From Achromobacter pestifer (lineage in GTDB: Bacteria > Pseudomonadota > Gammaproteobacteria > Burkholderiales > Burkholderiaceae_B), in NCBI RefSeq assembly GCF_013267355.1, contig NZ_CP053985.1, positions 1,612,001 through 1,676,000 on the forward strand: 64,000 nucleotides of DNA, in the 5' to 3' direction. Both the position numbers and the translations under genes were made by a program. Position 1 is the stretch's first letter, and every line of letters begins with the position of its first letter. Under the pieces are notes generated by a model. That model was not told the DNA's origin. It was given only the letters and a program-made list of their open reading frames with translations, and did no database searches. Below, one piece after another: positions 54,531 through 63,755 of this stretch.

Positions 54531-56120
54531 ATGTTCCGGATCGATCTGCGGCGTCTCATCCTGTGGATCAGCCTCTTTTCGGTCATCCTCGCGCTGGCAG
54601 GCAGCCTGCATGCCAGCTATCTGGTGCAGCGCGACCTGCTGCTGCACAACGCGCTGGAACTCAACCGGGCCTATGCCTCCAAGCTGGCATCCGCCACCGA
54701 CGTTTTCCTGACGGATCTGCGGCGCTACCTGTCGTACAGCGCCGAAGCGCTGGCCGACATGGAAACCCATCCAGAACACATGGCGGCCGAGACGCTGCGG
54801 CAGGAACGTCAGCTCGGCCACTTCAACTCCACCTTTGTGGTGTCGCCGCAAGGCAAGGTGCTTGCCGCATCGACATCGGACCATGCCTTGCTGGGCCAAC
54901 AGGCGCGCAGCGAGGCCGCCAGGAATGCCCTGGCCACCCAGCGCCCGACCGTGAGCGCCCCTTTTGTGGGCAGCAACAATCGTTGGATGATTCTGTACAC
55001 ACATCCGATTTTCTCGGCCGACGATCGCTATCTGGGCTTTCTCGGCGGCACGCTCTACCTGCATGAACACAACGTGCTGGACCATTTGCTGGGCCAGCAC
55101 TTCTACGTGGGCGAGTCTTCCCTGTACGTCGTGGATCGCAAGGGCGAGCTGATCTATCACCCCGACCGCGGTCGCCTGGGACAGATCGTCCCCGACGCCG
55201 GCGCCTTCGCCTCGGCTCTGCGCGGCGAGACCGGCGAAATGCGCTTCGCCGACGAACATGGCCGCGATATGCTGGCGGGTTATGCGCCCGTGCCCAGCAT
55301 GGGCTGGAGCGTCATCGCGCAACGCCCCGTGGATGCCACCTTGCAGCCTTTGAGCGATCTGCTGCTGGCCACGGCCCGCCATACCTTGCCCCTGTTGCTG
55401 CTTTCGGTGGCGTCCATCTGGCTGCTGTCGCGCTGGATCGCCCGGCCGCTGGGCGAGCTGGCCAGCATCGCCAAGCACATGCAGAACCCGGACTCGGCGG
55501 AGCGCATCCGCCATGTGCGCTCGTGGTACTTCGAAGCCGCGCAGCTCAAGCGCGCGCTGCTGATGGGACTGGCCTCGATCCACCACAAGATCCGCGACCT
55601 GCGCCGCGAAACCACCACGGACACCTTGACCGGCCTCTTGAACCGGCGCGGCCTGGACGAGGCGCTGGCGCTGCTGCAGGCCGAGGAACAGCCGGTGGCG
55701 ATCGTGGCCATCGATGTCGACCATTTCAAAAACATCAATGACCGCTACGGCCACGCGGCGGGCGACCGCGCACTGCAGGCGCTGGCGCAATTGATGAGCG
55801 AAGGGTCGCGCAGCGGCGACACCCTGGCGCGGGCTGGCGGCGAGGAATTCATCATGCTGCTGCCCGGCGCGCCGCTGGAGGCCGCCATCGGCCTGGTGGA
55901 GCGGCTGCGCCAGCGCTTAGCCGCCGAACCCGGCGCCGTCGCCGCGCCGATCACCGTTTCGGCCGGCGTGGCAGCCTACCCGGAACATGGCGCGACGCTG
56001 GACGCCGCCCTGCAACGCGCCGACCAGGCGCTCTATTACGCCAAGAACCACGGCCGCAACGCGGTCTGCGTCGCGGACGACAATACCCAGGCCGGCGCGC
56101 GGATGGCCTTGCCGGGCTGA
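54531..56120 (+). CDS. Membrane diguanylate cyclase with extracytoplasmic sensor
   Basis: This 529-residue protein has TM1 (LILWISLFSVILALAGSL, about 9-26), a periplasmic double-Cache-like sensor (about 35-275, with ELIYHPDRGRLGQ and GMGWSVIAQRPV-like ends), TM2 (LPLLLLSVASIWLL, about 288-301), a HAMP-like linker and a C-terminal GGDEF domain. The active-site motif is GGEEF at 436-440, the functional variant, with DVDHFKNINDRYGHAAGD before it. It should make cyclic di-GMP in response to an external signal. It lies 11 bp after the TetR gene and may be cotranscribed. Confidence 0.93.
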   Translation: MFRIDLRRLILWISLFSVILALAGSLHASYLVQRDLLLHNALELNRAYASKLASATDVFLTDLRRYLSYSAEALADMETHPEHMAAETLRQERQLGHFNSTFVVSPQGKVLAASTSDHALLGQQARSEAARNALATQRPTVSAPFVGSNNRWMILYTHPIFSADDRYLGFLGGTLYLHEHNVLDHLLGQHFYVGESSLYVVDRKGELIYHPDRGRLGQIVPDAGAFASALRGETGEMRFADEHGRDMLAGYAPVPSMGWSVIAQRPVDATLQPLSDLLLATARHTLPLLLLSVASIWLLSRWIARPLGELASIAKHMQNPDSAERIRHVRSWYFEAAQLKRALLMGLASIHHKIRDLRRETTTDTLTGLLNRRGLDEALALLQAEEQPVAIVAIDVDHFKNINDRYGHAAGDRALQALAQLMSEGSRSGDTLARAGGEEFIMLLPGAPLEAAIGLVERLRQRLAAEPGAVAAPITVSAGVAAYPEHGATLDAALQRADQALYYAKNHGRNAVCVADDNTQAGARMALPG

Positions 56121-56124
56121 ACCC

Positions 56125-58212
56125 CTACTTGCCCTTGGCCGAGACGGGCGCGGGCGCCTTGGGCGGCTTGCGCATCTGCTCGAGCAAAGGACCGCAGGCA
56201 TTCTCGTCCGTGGTGCTGGGCGCCACCAGCGCCAGCAGACCGGCGGCCGGCGTCAGCAACACCCCCAAGGCCACCATGCCCACGCCGCGCGCCGCCAGGG
56301 GCAGCACATGCACGCCCACGTCCGGCGAACCGAAGGTGCCCCGGACATACAAGGGGGAACGCAGCGAAAAGATACGGAACCCCTTGCTGCTCGGGGTAAT
56401 GTCCATGTCCAGCTTCTCGTTCTTGAAATCGGCCGTGCCGGTGATGCTGATCAGCGCGTTCTCGGTATCGAACACGAACACGCGCGGTGTCATGACGCCG
56501 CTCTTCATTTCCAGGTCGGCCGCGCCGCAATTGATCTTCACCTCGTCGTCGCCGAACAGCTTGGAAACGACGTAGTTGCCGACGTTGAGCCCGGCAATCT
56601 CCATCAGGCTGCGGCTGATGACGCCGTCGTTGACCAGCATCTTCACATCGCCGCTCGCCGTTCCCAGCAAGGCGGCGACCGAATTCCCCGCGCCGCTCAC
56701 CGCCATGTCGCCATTCAGCTCGCCCAGCGTTTTCTGCATGGCGGCAGTGGAAGGAAACAACTGCTTGAGCCGCAGACGGCGCGCGCTGACGTCAACGCGC
56801 CCGGTCAAGGTCGAGCCAGAGCCGTCCAGGCGTATGGTGGAGTTGATGTTGCCCCCGGCCATCCCGAAGCGCAGGGGCTCGAGCGCCAGCTTGCCGTCCT
56901 GCAGCGCCAGGTGCACGGACAGGTCCGACAGCGGCAGCTTGCTGTCATGCACGATGCGGCCCGCGTCCAGCGAGACGTTGGCGTCCATGTCGCGCCAGCG
57001 GTCGGTGCGGAACGCCTGCGTGGGCAGCACCTTGCCGCCCTTGGGCTTGGCCGGCGCGTCCTTGGCCTTGTCCGTTTCGGCGCCCGCGACCTTGCCCGAC
57101 GGCACGCCGATCAGCGGCCCCAGGTCCGCCATGCGCAATTGCTTCGAGGAAAGCTTGCCGGTCAGCTTGGGCCGGGGCTGGCCCAGCGCGAAGGAAATGT
57201 CGCCATGCAGATCGCTGTTGCCCACCTTGCCGTTGAAGTCCTTGTAGTCGAACACTGCCCCGCCCGGATTGCGCAGCTTGGCCAACAGATGGCCGTCGGT
57301 GGAGTACGGCGGCGTGTCCGGCAAGGTGACGCCGGTCAGCGGGTACAGCTGCGCCATGGACGCGCCCGACAGCTTCAGGCGCAGGTCCAGCGAACCGAGA
57401 TTGACCGGATCGGTCAAGGTGCCCGCGATCGAGGCCCGGGTGCCGCCTATGGCCACGTCGGCCTGCACCGGAAAGGGCTGCCTGGGGTCCTGCAGGGCCA
57501 GCATGCCGCCGACCTTGCCTTCGCCCTTGGTGGGCAGGCCCTTGTACTTGCCGTCCACCTTCCAGCCGAACACATAATCGCGCGGCGACGGCGCGGCGCC
57601 GCCCTCTTCCGCAGCGAAGGCCGCGCCGGCCACGTCCGCGAACGGCACCGGCTTGCCCAGCGGATCCACCAGCACGGTCAGATCCGCCTTGAGGACCTCG
57701 TCCACCAGCCCCACGCGGCCCTTGTCGAAGCCGATCTCGTTGATGTCCAGCACCCAGGGCGAAGGCTCGCCGGTTTCGGGCAGCGTGAACTCCCAGTTGG
57801 CGCTGCCGTCGGCCAGGCGCTCCAGGTCGGCGGCGGGTTCGGTCAGCTGGATGCGGCGGATGACGACGCGCTGACGCAGCAGCGGCAGGGGCGCCAGGCT
57901 GAATTCCCCGCGCTTGAGCGTCGCGAACTGCGGCGCCTTGGCCCAGGGCGTATTGCCCACTGATATATCGTTGGCGATGACGTGCGGCCATGGCACCCAG
58001 GCGCGCCAGCCGCCCTCGTCGGGCTCGCGCGCCCATTCGATGCTCAGGTCGCCGTTGATGGCGAACGGCCGACCGATCGCTGCGCTGGCCCGCTCGTTGA
58101 TGAAGGGTTTGGCGCGATTCCAGTCAAAGGTGGCGATCACGACCACCAGTATCGCCACGAGGAGCGCTGCTCCCCCTACAATCCCGATCGCTATTTTTCT
58201 TGAGCGCGTCAT
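56125..58212 (-). CDS. AsmA-family envelope protein
   Basis: This 695-residue protein has a signal-anchor (IGIVGGAALLVAILVVVIA, about 8-26) and a long beta-rich periplasmic part typical of AsmA/YhdP-like proteins, now seen as lipid-transfer bridge candidates. The AsmA N-terminal domain (WNRAKPFINERASAAIGRPF) and the C-terminal AsmA_2 block (SRSLMEIAGLNVGNYVVSKLFGDDE) are clear. ATG 58212 has AAGGA eight bases upstream; the longer frame to 58389 is rejected. It is convergent with the diguanylate cyclase gene, 4 bp apart. Confidence 0.92.
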   Translation of the reverse strand: MTRSRKIAIGIVGGAALLVAILVVVIATFDWNRAKPFINERASAAIGRPFAINGDLSIEWAREPDEGGWRAWVPWPHVIANDISVGNTPWAKAPQFATLKRGEFSLAPLPLLRQRVVIRRIQLTEPAADLERLADGSANWEFTLPETGEPSPWVLDINEIGFDKGRVGLVDEVLKADLTVLVDPLGKPVPFADVAGAAFAAEEGGAAPSPRDYVFGWKVDGKYKGLPTKGEGKVGGMLALQDPRQPFPVQADVAIGGTRASIAGTLTDPVNLGSLDLRLKLSGASMAQLYPLTGVTLPDTPPYSTDGHLLAKLRNPGGAVFDYKDFNGKVGNSDLHGDISFALGQPRPKLTGKLSSKQLRMADLGPLIGVPSGKVAGAETDKAKDAPAKPKGGKVLPTQAFRTDRWRDMDANVSLDAGRIVHDSKLPLSDLSVHLALQDGKLALEPLRFGMAGGNINSTIRLDGSGSTLTGRVDVSARRLRLKQLFPSTAAMQKTLGELNGDMAVSGAGNSVAALLGTASGDVKMLVNDGVISRSLMEIAGLNVGNYVVSKLFGDDEVKINCGAADLEMKSGVMTPRVFVFDTENALISITGTADFKNEKLDMDITPSSKGFRIFSLRSPLYVRGTFGSPDVGVHVLPLAARGVGMVALGVLLTPAAGLLALVAPSTTDENACGPLLEQMRKPPKAPAPVSAKGK

Positions 58213-58559
58213 GGTTATTATCCTTGGCATTGCGGCCGGCGTACCGCTGCCGGCTCCTGTTACCTCCAAGGGTATCGCGGCCCGCAGCCCTGTCCGGACC
58301 GGCCGGCCCCATAATGTGTGCGGATTTTTCCAGGCTCGGCGCCCCCTGCGAAGCCGCGCGGCACGCGTTGCCCGGGGTTTGCGCAGCATGACCCATGCCC
58401 GGCCCCGCAGTGGCCGGTTACAAAACGAAATGGCTCCGCGCCGCGAAATGTGACGCGAACGCCGGTATCCATCGAATTTTCGACGCCGGCGCCGCTCAAA
58501 TGCTCAAACGACAGACCCCGGCCCTATCGGACCGGCTGGCAGAACAACCTGGAGGCCCG
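58213..58559. other. Divergent spacer between AsmA and sulfatase genes
   Basis: A 347-bp GC-rich spacer. It should hold the two divergent promoters, but I saw no convincing -35/-10 pair or operator. The in-frame extensions of both genes into it look non-coding. Confidence 0.5.
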
Positions 58560-60482
58560 ATGCGGCATTCGACCTTGATTTTCGTGGTGGCGGCATTTGC
58601 GCTGCTGACGCTGAGCCGCCTGGCGCTGGCCGCCTGGCAGTCCAAGCGCGTGCGCGACGCCGGGGGGTTGATCCCCCTGCTGCTGGGCGGGCTGCGCATC
58701 GATGCGCACCAGATCGCCGTACTGGCAGCGCTGCCGGCCGTGCTGTCGCCCTGGTTCGGCCACATCCCCCTGGCCGCCACGCTGGCCGGCTACTGGTATC
58801 TGGTCGCGTTCATCCTGCTGGCCTTCCTGGAAGTGGCCACCCCGCCCTTCATCCTGGAATACGACTCCCGCCCCAACCGCCTGTTCGTCGAATACCTGAA
58901 GCACCCGCGCGAAGTCTCCGGCATGCTCTGGCGCGGCTACAAGGGCGCGCTGGTGGGCGGCCTGGCCGTGGTGGGGCTCATCGGTTGGGGCGCCTACGGC
59001 CTGTTCGGCCACGCCCAGCCTGATGCGCAACTGAGCTGGTGGCAGATGCCGCTCGCCAGCCTGGCGATCATCGCAATCGCCGTTCTGGCCATACGCGGCA
59101 CGCTGGGCCACCGCCCGATCAATCCGTCCTCGGTCGCCTACAGTTCGGACGGCATGCTGAACACACTGGCGCTGAATTCGCTCTACAACGTCTTCTACGC
59201 CGTCTACAGCATGAAGAACGAAAAGTCCGCCTCGGACGTGTATGGCGGCATGGACGACGACAAGATGCACGGACTGGTCCTGGCGCAGGCCGGCCTGCCC
59301 AACCCGCCCGCCAACCCGGACTACCCCAGCCTGCACCGCCAAATGGCCACCCGCAAGACGGCGCGGCCGCTGAACCTGGTGATCATCCTGGAGGAAAGCC
59401 TGGGCGCGCAGTATTGCGCCGGCCTGGGCGGCGCCGACCTGACGCCCGAACTGGACGCCCTGGCGCGTGAGGCCTGGACCTTCACCCGTGCCTATGCCAC
59501 CGGCACCCGCTCGGTGCGCGGGCTGGAAGCAGTGGTCACGGGTTTTCTGCCCACTCCCGCCCAGGCGGTGCTGAAGCTGCCGCGCTCGCAGCGCGGTTTC
59601 TTCTCGCTGGCCGACCTGCTCGGACGCCATGGCTACCATTCGCGCTTCATCTACGGCGGCGAATCGCACTTCGACAATATGAAGGGCTTCTTCCTGGGCA
59701 ACGGCTTCAAGCAGATCGTGGACCGCCCCGATTTCGTGGACCCGGCCTTCGTGGGAACCTGGGGCGCGTCGGATGAAGACATGTTCAACCAGCTGGACCG
59801 GCTGCTGCGCGAAGACGGCGACCAGCCCACCTTCACGCTGGCTTTCAGTGTGTCCAACCATTCGCCCTGGGAGTACCCGGCCGGCCGCATCCAGACCGAC
59901 GGCAACCCCGCCACCGTGGAAAACACCGTGCGCTACGCCGACTGGGCGCTGGGCCGCTTCTTCGAACGCGCCAAGGCCTCTCCGTACTGGGAAAACACCG
60001 TGTTCCTGATAGCGGCGGACCACGATTCCCGCGTCTTCGGCGCCAGTCTGGTGCCCGTGCGCCACTTCCATATTCCTGCCGTGATCCTGGGCGCCGGCAT
60101 CGAGCCGCGGCGCGACGACCGCCTGATCAGCCAGGTCGACCTGGCGCCGACCCTGCTGTCGCTGATAGGCGTGGACACCGAACATCCGATGATCGGCCAT
60201 GACCTGACCCGCAGCACCCCGGGCCGGGCCATCATGCAGTACGACAACACCTATGGCTACCTGAAGGAAGACGAGCTGCTGGTGATGGCGCCCAACAAGA
60301 CGCCGCTGCAATACCGCTACACGGCGCCCGAGGAATACGCGCCCATGCCGCTGAATCCGGATCTGGCCGCAGAGGCGCTGGCGCATGCGCTGTGGCCCAG
60401 CTGGGCCTATCGCGAAGGCCGCTACAGCCTGCCGGGGCAAGCAGCCGAATCGTCCGCCTCCAGCGAAAAGCCTGCCGCCTGA
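58560..60482 (+). CDS. LTA synthase/sulfatase-family membrane phosphotransferase
   Basis: This 640-residue protein has about five N-terminal transmembrane helices (to residue 180) and a periplasmic sulfatase-fold domain. Active-site candidates are Glu278 in VIILEESLGAQ, the nucleophilic threonine in ATGTRSVRGLEAV (Thr316), and Asp-His in IAADHDSRVFG. The layout equals that of LtaS in Gram-positives and of phosphoglycerol or phosphoethanolamine transferases such as OpgB in Gram-negatives. In this organism a periplasmic glucan or lipid A decoration role is more likely than lipoteichoic acid synthesis. ATG 58560 has GGAGG five bases upstream. Confidence 0.9.
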   Translation: MRHSTLIFVVAAFALLTLSRLALAAWQSKRVRDAGGLIPLLLGGLRIDAHQIAVLAALPAVLSPWFGHIPLAATLAGYWYLVAFILLAFLEVATPPFILEYDSRPNRLFVEYLKHPREVSGMLWRGYKGALVGGLAVVGLIGWGAYGLFGHAQPDAQLSWWQMPLASLAIIAIAVLAIRGTLGHRPINPSSVAYSSDGMLNTLALNSLYNVFYAVYSMKNEKSASDVYGGMDDDKMHGLVLAQAGLPNPPANPDYPSLHRQMATRKTARPLNLVIILEESLGAQYCAGLGGADLTPELDALAREAWTFTRAYATGTRSVRGLEAVVTGFLPTPAQAVLKLPRSQRGFFSLADLLGRHGYHSRFIYGGESHFDNMKGFFLGNGFKQIVDRPDFVDPAFVGTWGASDEDMFNQLDRLLREDGDQPTFTLAFSVSNHSPWEYPAGRIQTDGNPATVENTVRYADWALGRFFERAKASPYWENTVFLIAADHDSRVFGASLVPVRHFHIPAVILGAGIEPRRDDRLISQVDLAPTLLSLIGVDTEHPMIGHDLTRSTPGRAIMQYDNTYGYLKEDELLVMAPNKTPLQYRYTAPEEYAPMPLNPDLAAEALAHALWPSWAYREGRYSLPGQAAESSASSEKPAA

Positions 60483-60500
60483 TCCGCTGTTCGGCGGCGG

Positions 60501-61106
60501 CTACGCTGGCCGCTTGAACGCCTTGCGGGCCTTTTCGCTGGCGGCATGGCAATGGCAATCGGGGCTGTGGTCGTTCACCATGCCCACCGACTGCATGAAG
60601 GCGTAGACCGTGGTGGGCCCGACGAACTTCCAGCCCAGTTTCTTCAAGGCCTTGGACAGGGCCTCGGATTGCGCCGAGGTCGAGGCGCCGCGGGTCGACG
60701 GCGCCGCCTTGGGGGCTTCGAAGCGCCACAGGTAGGCGCCCAACGAGCCTTCGCGCTCGATCATCTCCAGCGCGCGGGCGGCATTGTTGATCACGGCTTC
60801 GATCTTGCCGCGATGGCGCACGATGCCGGCATCGTCCAGCAGCCTCAGCACCTCTTTTTCGCCGAAGCGCGCCACCTTGGCGGGCTCGAAGTTGGCGAAA
60901 CCGCGGCGGAACGCGTCACGCTTGGACAGAATGGTGCGCCAGCTCAGCCCCGCCTGAAACCCCTCCAGGCAGAGCTGCTCGAACAGCGCCCGGTCATCGC
61001 CCTCGGGGTAGCCCCATTCGGTGTCGTGGTAGGCCATGTACTCGGCGGACGTGTCCACCCAGCCGCAACGGATCAGGCCGTCGGGGGATTCGGTGTTGGC
61101 ATTCAA
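60501..61106 (-). CDS. tag: DNA-3-methyladenine glycosylase I
   Basis: This 201-residue base-excision enzyme removes 3-methyladenine. Marks are IRCGWVDTSAEYMAYHDTEWG, FEQLCLEGFQAGLSWRTIL, LDDAGIVRHRGKIEAVINNA, and a C-terminal zinc site (HSPDCHCH) that with the N-terminal Cys and His forms the Tag zinc snap. I prefer the TTG start at 61106 because CAGGAG lies seven bases upstream; an ATG at 61172 would add 22 poorly conserved residues. Confidence 0.93.
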   Translation of the reverse strand: MNANTESPDGLIRCGWVDTSAEYMAYHDTEWGYPEGDDRALFEQLCLEGFQAGLSWRTILSKRDAFRRGFANFEPAKVARFGEKEVLRLLDDAGIVRHRGKIEAVINNAARALEMIEREGSLGAYLWRFEAPKAAPSTRGASTSAQSEALSKALKKLGWKFVGPTTVYAFMQSVGMVNDHSPDCHCHAASEKARKAFKRPA

Positions 61107-61345
61107 GGCAGGCTCCTGGCCGCTATCGGGGCTACCGATGCTACCGCAGCAACGTCCCCGATAAAAGGCCATGCCAAGGCAAAAAAATCATGGCGGCCGC
61201 CGATCATATCCCGCTAATATTTGCAGCCCTGATCCCGCGCCGGCCCTGTCCGCGCGCGTCCCGGCGCTGTACGGGGGGTCTGCATCATGCGGCCCGTTTT
61301 GCGAGTCAGCCGGGGCCTGGACAGGTTTTCAGCCTTCCGCGCCCC

Positions 61346-61807
61346 ATGTCCCTGCTAGAGTCGTCTCTCATTTCCTTCGTCTCGCCCGCCGTCCTGGCAG
61401 GCGACGATCCGGCCGCCACCCCCTGTCTGGACTGCGGGGCATGCTGTGCGCATTTCAGGGTGTCGTTCTATTGCGGCGAGCTGGCCGGCGAGAACGGCGG
61501 CCATGTACCGGTGGAACTGGTCACCCAGATGAGCCCGCTGCGCGCCTGCATGAAAGGCACGGAAACCGGCGGCGGCCGCTGTATCTCGCTGCGCGGCGAA
61601 CTCGGCCAGCCCGGCATCCATTGCGCCATCTACGAGAACCGCCCCACGCCCTGCCGCGAATTCGACATATGGATGCCGGACGGCTCGCCCAACCCCGATT
61701 GCCAGCGCCTGCGGCTGGCGCTGGGGCTGGCCGCGGTGCCGCCCCGGCCGGACGCCGAGAACGACCCGCAAGGCCCCTTGCACCCCAACCAGCCCGCCGC
61801 CGCCTGA
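61346..61807 (+). CDS. YkgJ-family cysteine-cluster protein
   Basis: This 153-residue cytoplasmic protein has the YkgJ (UPF0153) CxxCxxC motif in CLDCGACCAHFRVSFYCGE and later cysteines in ISLRGELGQPGIHCAIYENR and TPCREFD. Such clusters bind zinc or an iron-sulfur centre, and the function is unknown. ATG 61346 begins the conserved part; the frame upstream to 61190 contains no conserved residues. It is convergent with the alpha/beta hydrolase gene. Confidence 0.88.
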   Translation: MSLLESSLISFVSPAVLAGDDPAATPCLDCGACCAHFRVSFYCGELAGENGGHVPVELVTQMSPLRACMKGTETGGGRCISLRGELGQPGIHCAIYENRPTPCREFDIWMPDGSPNPDCQRLRLALGLAAVPPRPDAENDPQGPLHPNQPAAA

Positions 61808-61818
61808 AGCGACGGGCT

Positions 61819-62682
61819 TCAGCCCGCGCAGGAATGGCTGGCGTGCGCCAGCATGGCCGGCGCGGGGAGGACATCGGGCGCAGGCGCCCGTGCCCGTTTG
61901 CGCATCCGGACGATGTCCGGATCCTTGCCCAGAAAGCCCAGCACGTTGCGCATCACCCGCTCGCGCTCCTGGTCCACGCAGATCATGTGATAGCTGTCCT
62001 GCAGCATCACCACCGTCGACTGGGGTATGCGCCGCTCCAGGAAGCGGGCTGAGCGCGGACTGGTCAGCTCGTCTTCTTCCGCGTGCATGATCAAGGTCGG
62101 GCAGCGCATGCGCTCCAGCCCCTGCCGGACCATGCCGCGCAGCCGGTCCACCTGCCGCACGCAGGCCAGCGGCACCCATTGGTAATGGAAACCGTCGCCG
62201 CGCGCGAAGCCCGCCTTGATGAAGGCGCGCACCAATTCGCTCTTGACGCCATAGGGATCTTCCTCGCGCACCCGAATCCACCGCCGCAAGCCCGGCAGGC
62301 GATACACCAGGTAGCGCACGGCCCGGTACCAGGGCGTGCTCCACCCATCCAGGAAGACCGGCGCGGACAGCGACACCAGCGCGCCGCGCGTGTGCGATTC
62401 ACGCTTGCACAGCTCCACCGCCAGCAGTGCGCCCAGGCACATGCCGATGACGTGCAGCACCTCGTATTGCGCGCAAAGCTCGCGATAGCGCTGCGTCACC
62501 ACCGCCATCCAGTCCTCGACCTTCACATCGAGCAGGTCTTCCGGACAACCGGCATGGCCGGGCAAGGTCACGCCGTGGGGTTCGATCCCGGCGCGCGCCA
62601 GCACCTTGTGCATGGCGCCCATGTCGAATTCGGTGCCGCCCAGCCCGTGGATGAGCAGCGCGCCGACGCGTTGCTGGCTCAC
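61819..62682 (-). CDS. Alpha/beta hydrolase with cysteine nucleophile
   Basis: This 287-residue carboxylesterase-like hydrolase has the oxyanion turn HGLGGTEFDMG near residue 12. The nucleophile elbow is IGMCLGALLAVEL, with Cys82 in place of the usual serine (GxSxG becomes GMCLG). Asp204 (AEEDELTSP) and His232 (DSYHM) complete a Cys-Asp-His triad, like dienelactone hydrolase. The start is GTG 62682, with AGGAG upstream. It lies downstream of the AraC gene on the same strand with a 186-bp spacer, so it may be its target. The substrate is unknown. Confidence 0.88.
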   Translation of the reverse strand: MSQQRVGALLIHGLGGTEFDMGAMHKVLARAGIEPHGVTLPGHAGCPEDLLDVKVEDWMAVVTQRYRELCAQYEVLHVIGMCLGALLAVELCKRESHTRGALVSLSAPVFLDGWSTPWYRAVRYLVYRLPGLRRWIRVREEDPYGVKSELVRAFIKAGFARGDGFHYQWVPLACVRQVDRLRGMVRQGLERMRCPTLIMHAEEDELTSPRSARFLERRIPQSTVVMLQDSYHMICVDQERERVMRNVLGFLGKDPDIVRMRKRARAPAPDVLPAPAMLAHASHSCAG

Positions 62683-62754
62683 GGCGCACTCCTGGCCGGC
62701 GGCAACGCCAAGAAAAACAAGTCATTCATGAAACACCCCTGAAGCATGGCGGGC

Positions 62755-62769
62755 AGGACAAAAAGTCCT
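62755..62769. other. Short inverted repeat in the hydrolase promoter region
   Basis: AGGAC-AAAAA-GTCCT, a 5-bp stem with an A-rich loop, lies 73 bp before the hydrolase start. It may be an operator half-site pair or chance. Confidence 0.3.
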
Positions 62770-62868
62770 ATCCGACCCTGGCGTCATACTAGGCAGGGGG
62801 TGTCTGGGAAGATCGGCAAAACTGTCGGAGAACCGTGAAAATGCGTAAAGCCCGCCGCCGGGGCCGCG

Positions 62869-63651
62869 CTACTCGCGTTCGGCCAGGTAGCGCGTGGGCG
62901 TCACGCCGAAAACCGCGCGGAAGCTGCCGATGAAGGCGCTGGTGCTCTCGTAGCCCACCGATAGGCCGGCCTCGGTGACCGAGCCGCCGCGGCAGAGCAG
63001 CTCCAGCGCGCGCAGCAGGCGGGCCTGCTGGCGCCACTGTCCCAGCGTCACGCCGGTTTCCTGGCGGAAACGGCGCATCAGCGTGCGCGAGGACATGTTC
63101 AGGCGCTGCGCCCACTCATCGATGCCGGCCGTATCGTCGGGCCGGTCCAGCAGCGTATTGGCCAGATCCTGCAGGCGTGGATCGACGGGCATCGGCAACG
63201 GCACGGGCTCATGCTCGCGCTGCTTGAGTTCTTCCAGCAGCACGTCGAACAGCTGCTCCTGGTAGGCGGGAGACAAAACAGTGTTCGGCTGGACCGAGGT
63301 AAAGCGGTCCATCAGGGCTTCGATCAGCCGGGACGCAGGCCAGGACCGGCAGTGGTCCGGCAGGCGCCCGCAGGCGTCGCGGCGCACGTACAGGAACGAC
63401 CCGCGCGCCTCGCCGAACCAGCGCGCGCCGTGCTGCACGCCCGGCGGAATCCAGCCCAGGCTGCCCGGCATCACCGTCCAGACCTGGGCGCCCGCCTGCA
63501 CCAGCACCAACCCCTCGTGCACCAGCACCAGCATGCCCTCGTCATGGACATGAGAGGGCACGGCGATGCCTTTGGATTCGCGCCGTCCGTGGACGCTGAA
63601 CGGCGTCAGCAATACATCCGGCAGGGGGGGCGCAACGGCCACGTGAAGCAT
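62869..63651 (-). CDS. AraC-family transcriptional regulator (cupin N-terminus)
   Basis: This 260-residue regulator has a cupin-like sensor domain (VPSHVHDEGMLVLVHEGL near 31-48, then PGSLGWIPPGVQHGARW) and a C-terminal pair of helix-turn-helix motifs (GIDEWAQRLNMSSRTLMRRF; SVTEAGLSVGYESTSAFIGS), ending FGVTPTRYL. The type is common for regulators of efflux or catabolic genes. It is divergent from the Fur-family gene and sits upstream of the hydrolase gene on the same strand. Confidence 0.94.
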   Translation of the reverse strand: MLHVAVAPPLPDVLLTPFSVHGRRESKGIAVPSHVHDEGMLVLVHEGLVLVQAGAQVWTVMPGSLGWIPPGVQHGARWFGEARGSFLYVRRDACGRLPDHCRSWPASRLIEALMDRFTSVQPNTVLSPAYQEQLFDVLLEELKQREHEPVPLPMPVDPRLQDLANTLLDRPDDTAGIDEWAQRLNMSSRTLMRRFRQETGVTLGQWRQQARLLRALELLCRGGSVTEAGLSVGYESTSAFIGSFRAVFGVTPTRYLAERE

Positions 63652-63674
63652 GGTTGGCAGGTTTGAGCTACAGG

Positions 63675-63723
63675 TTGACGGTTTCCGGCGAGCGGATCTA
63701 GTTGGAAATGTACATCATTCTCA
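63675..63723 (+). promoter_or_regulatory. Candidate promoter and Fur-like site of the Fur-family gene
   Basis: TTGACG (63675-63680) and TCTAGT (63697-63702) are 16 bp apart and could be -35/-10. Just after, TGTACAT-C-ATTCTCA (63709-63723) has a good right half (ATTCTCA) but a weak left half of the 7-1-7 Fur box. Autoregulation is possible. Confidence 0.4.
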
Positions 63724-63755
63724 CCTGGATATCAGCCCCGCAAGGAGAACCCCCC

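Noticed and set aside
58213..58389. A 59-codon upstream extension of the AsmA-like gene
   Set aside because: The signal-anchor starts at 58212 with a good Shine-Dalgarno site; the extension is Arg/Pro-rich and not membrane-like.
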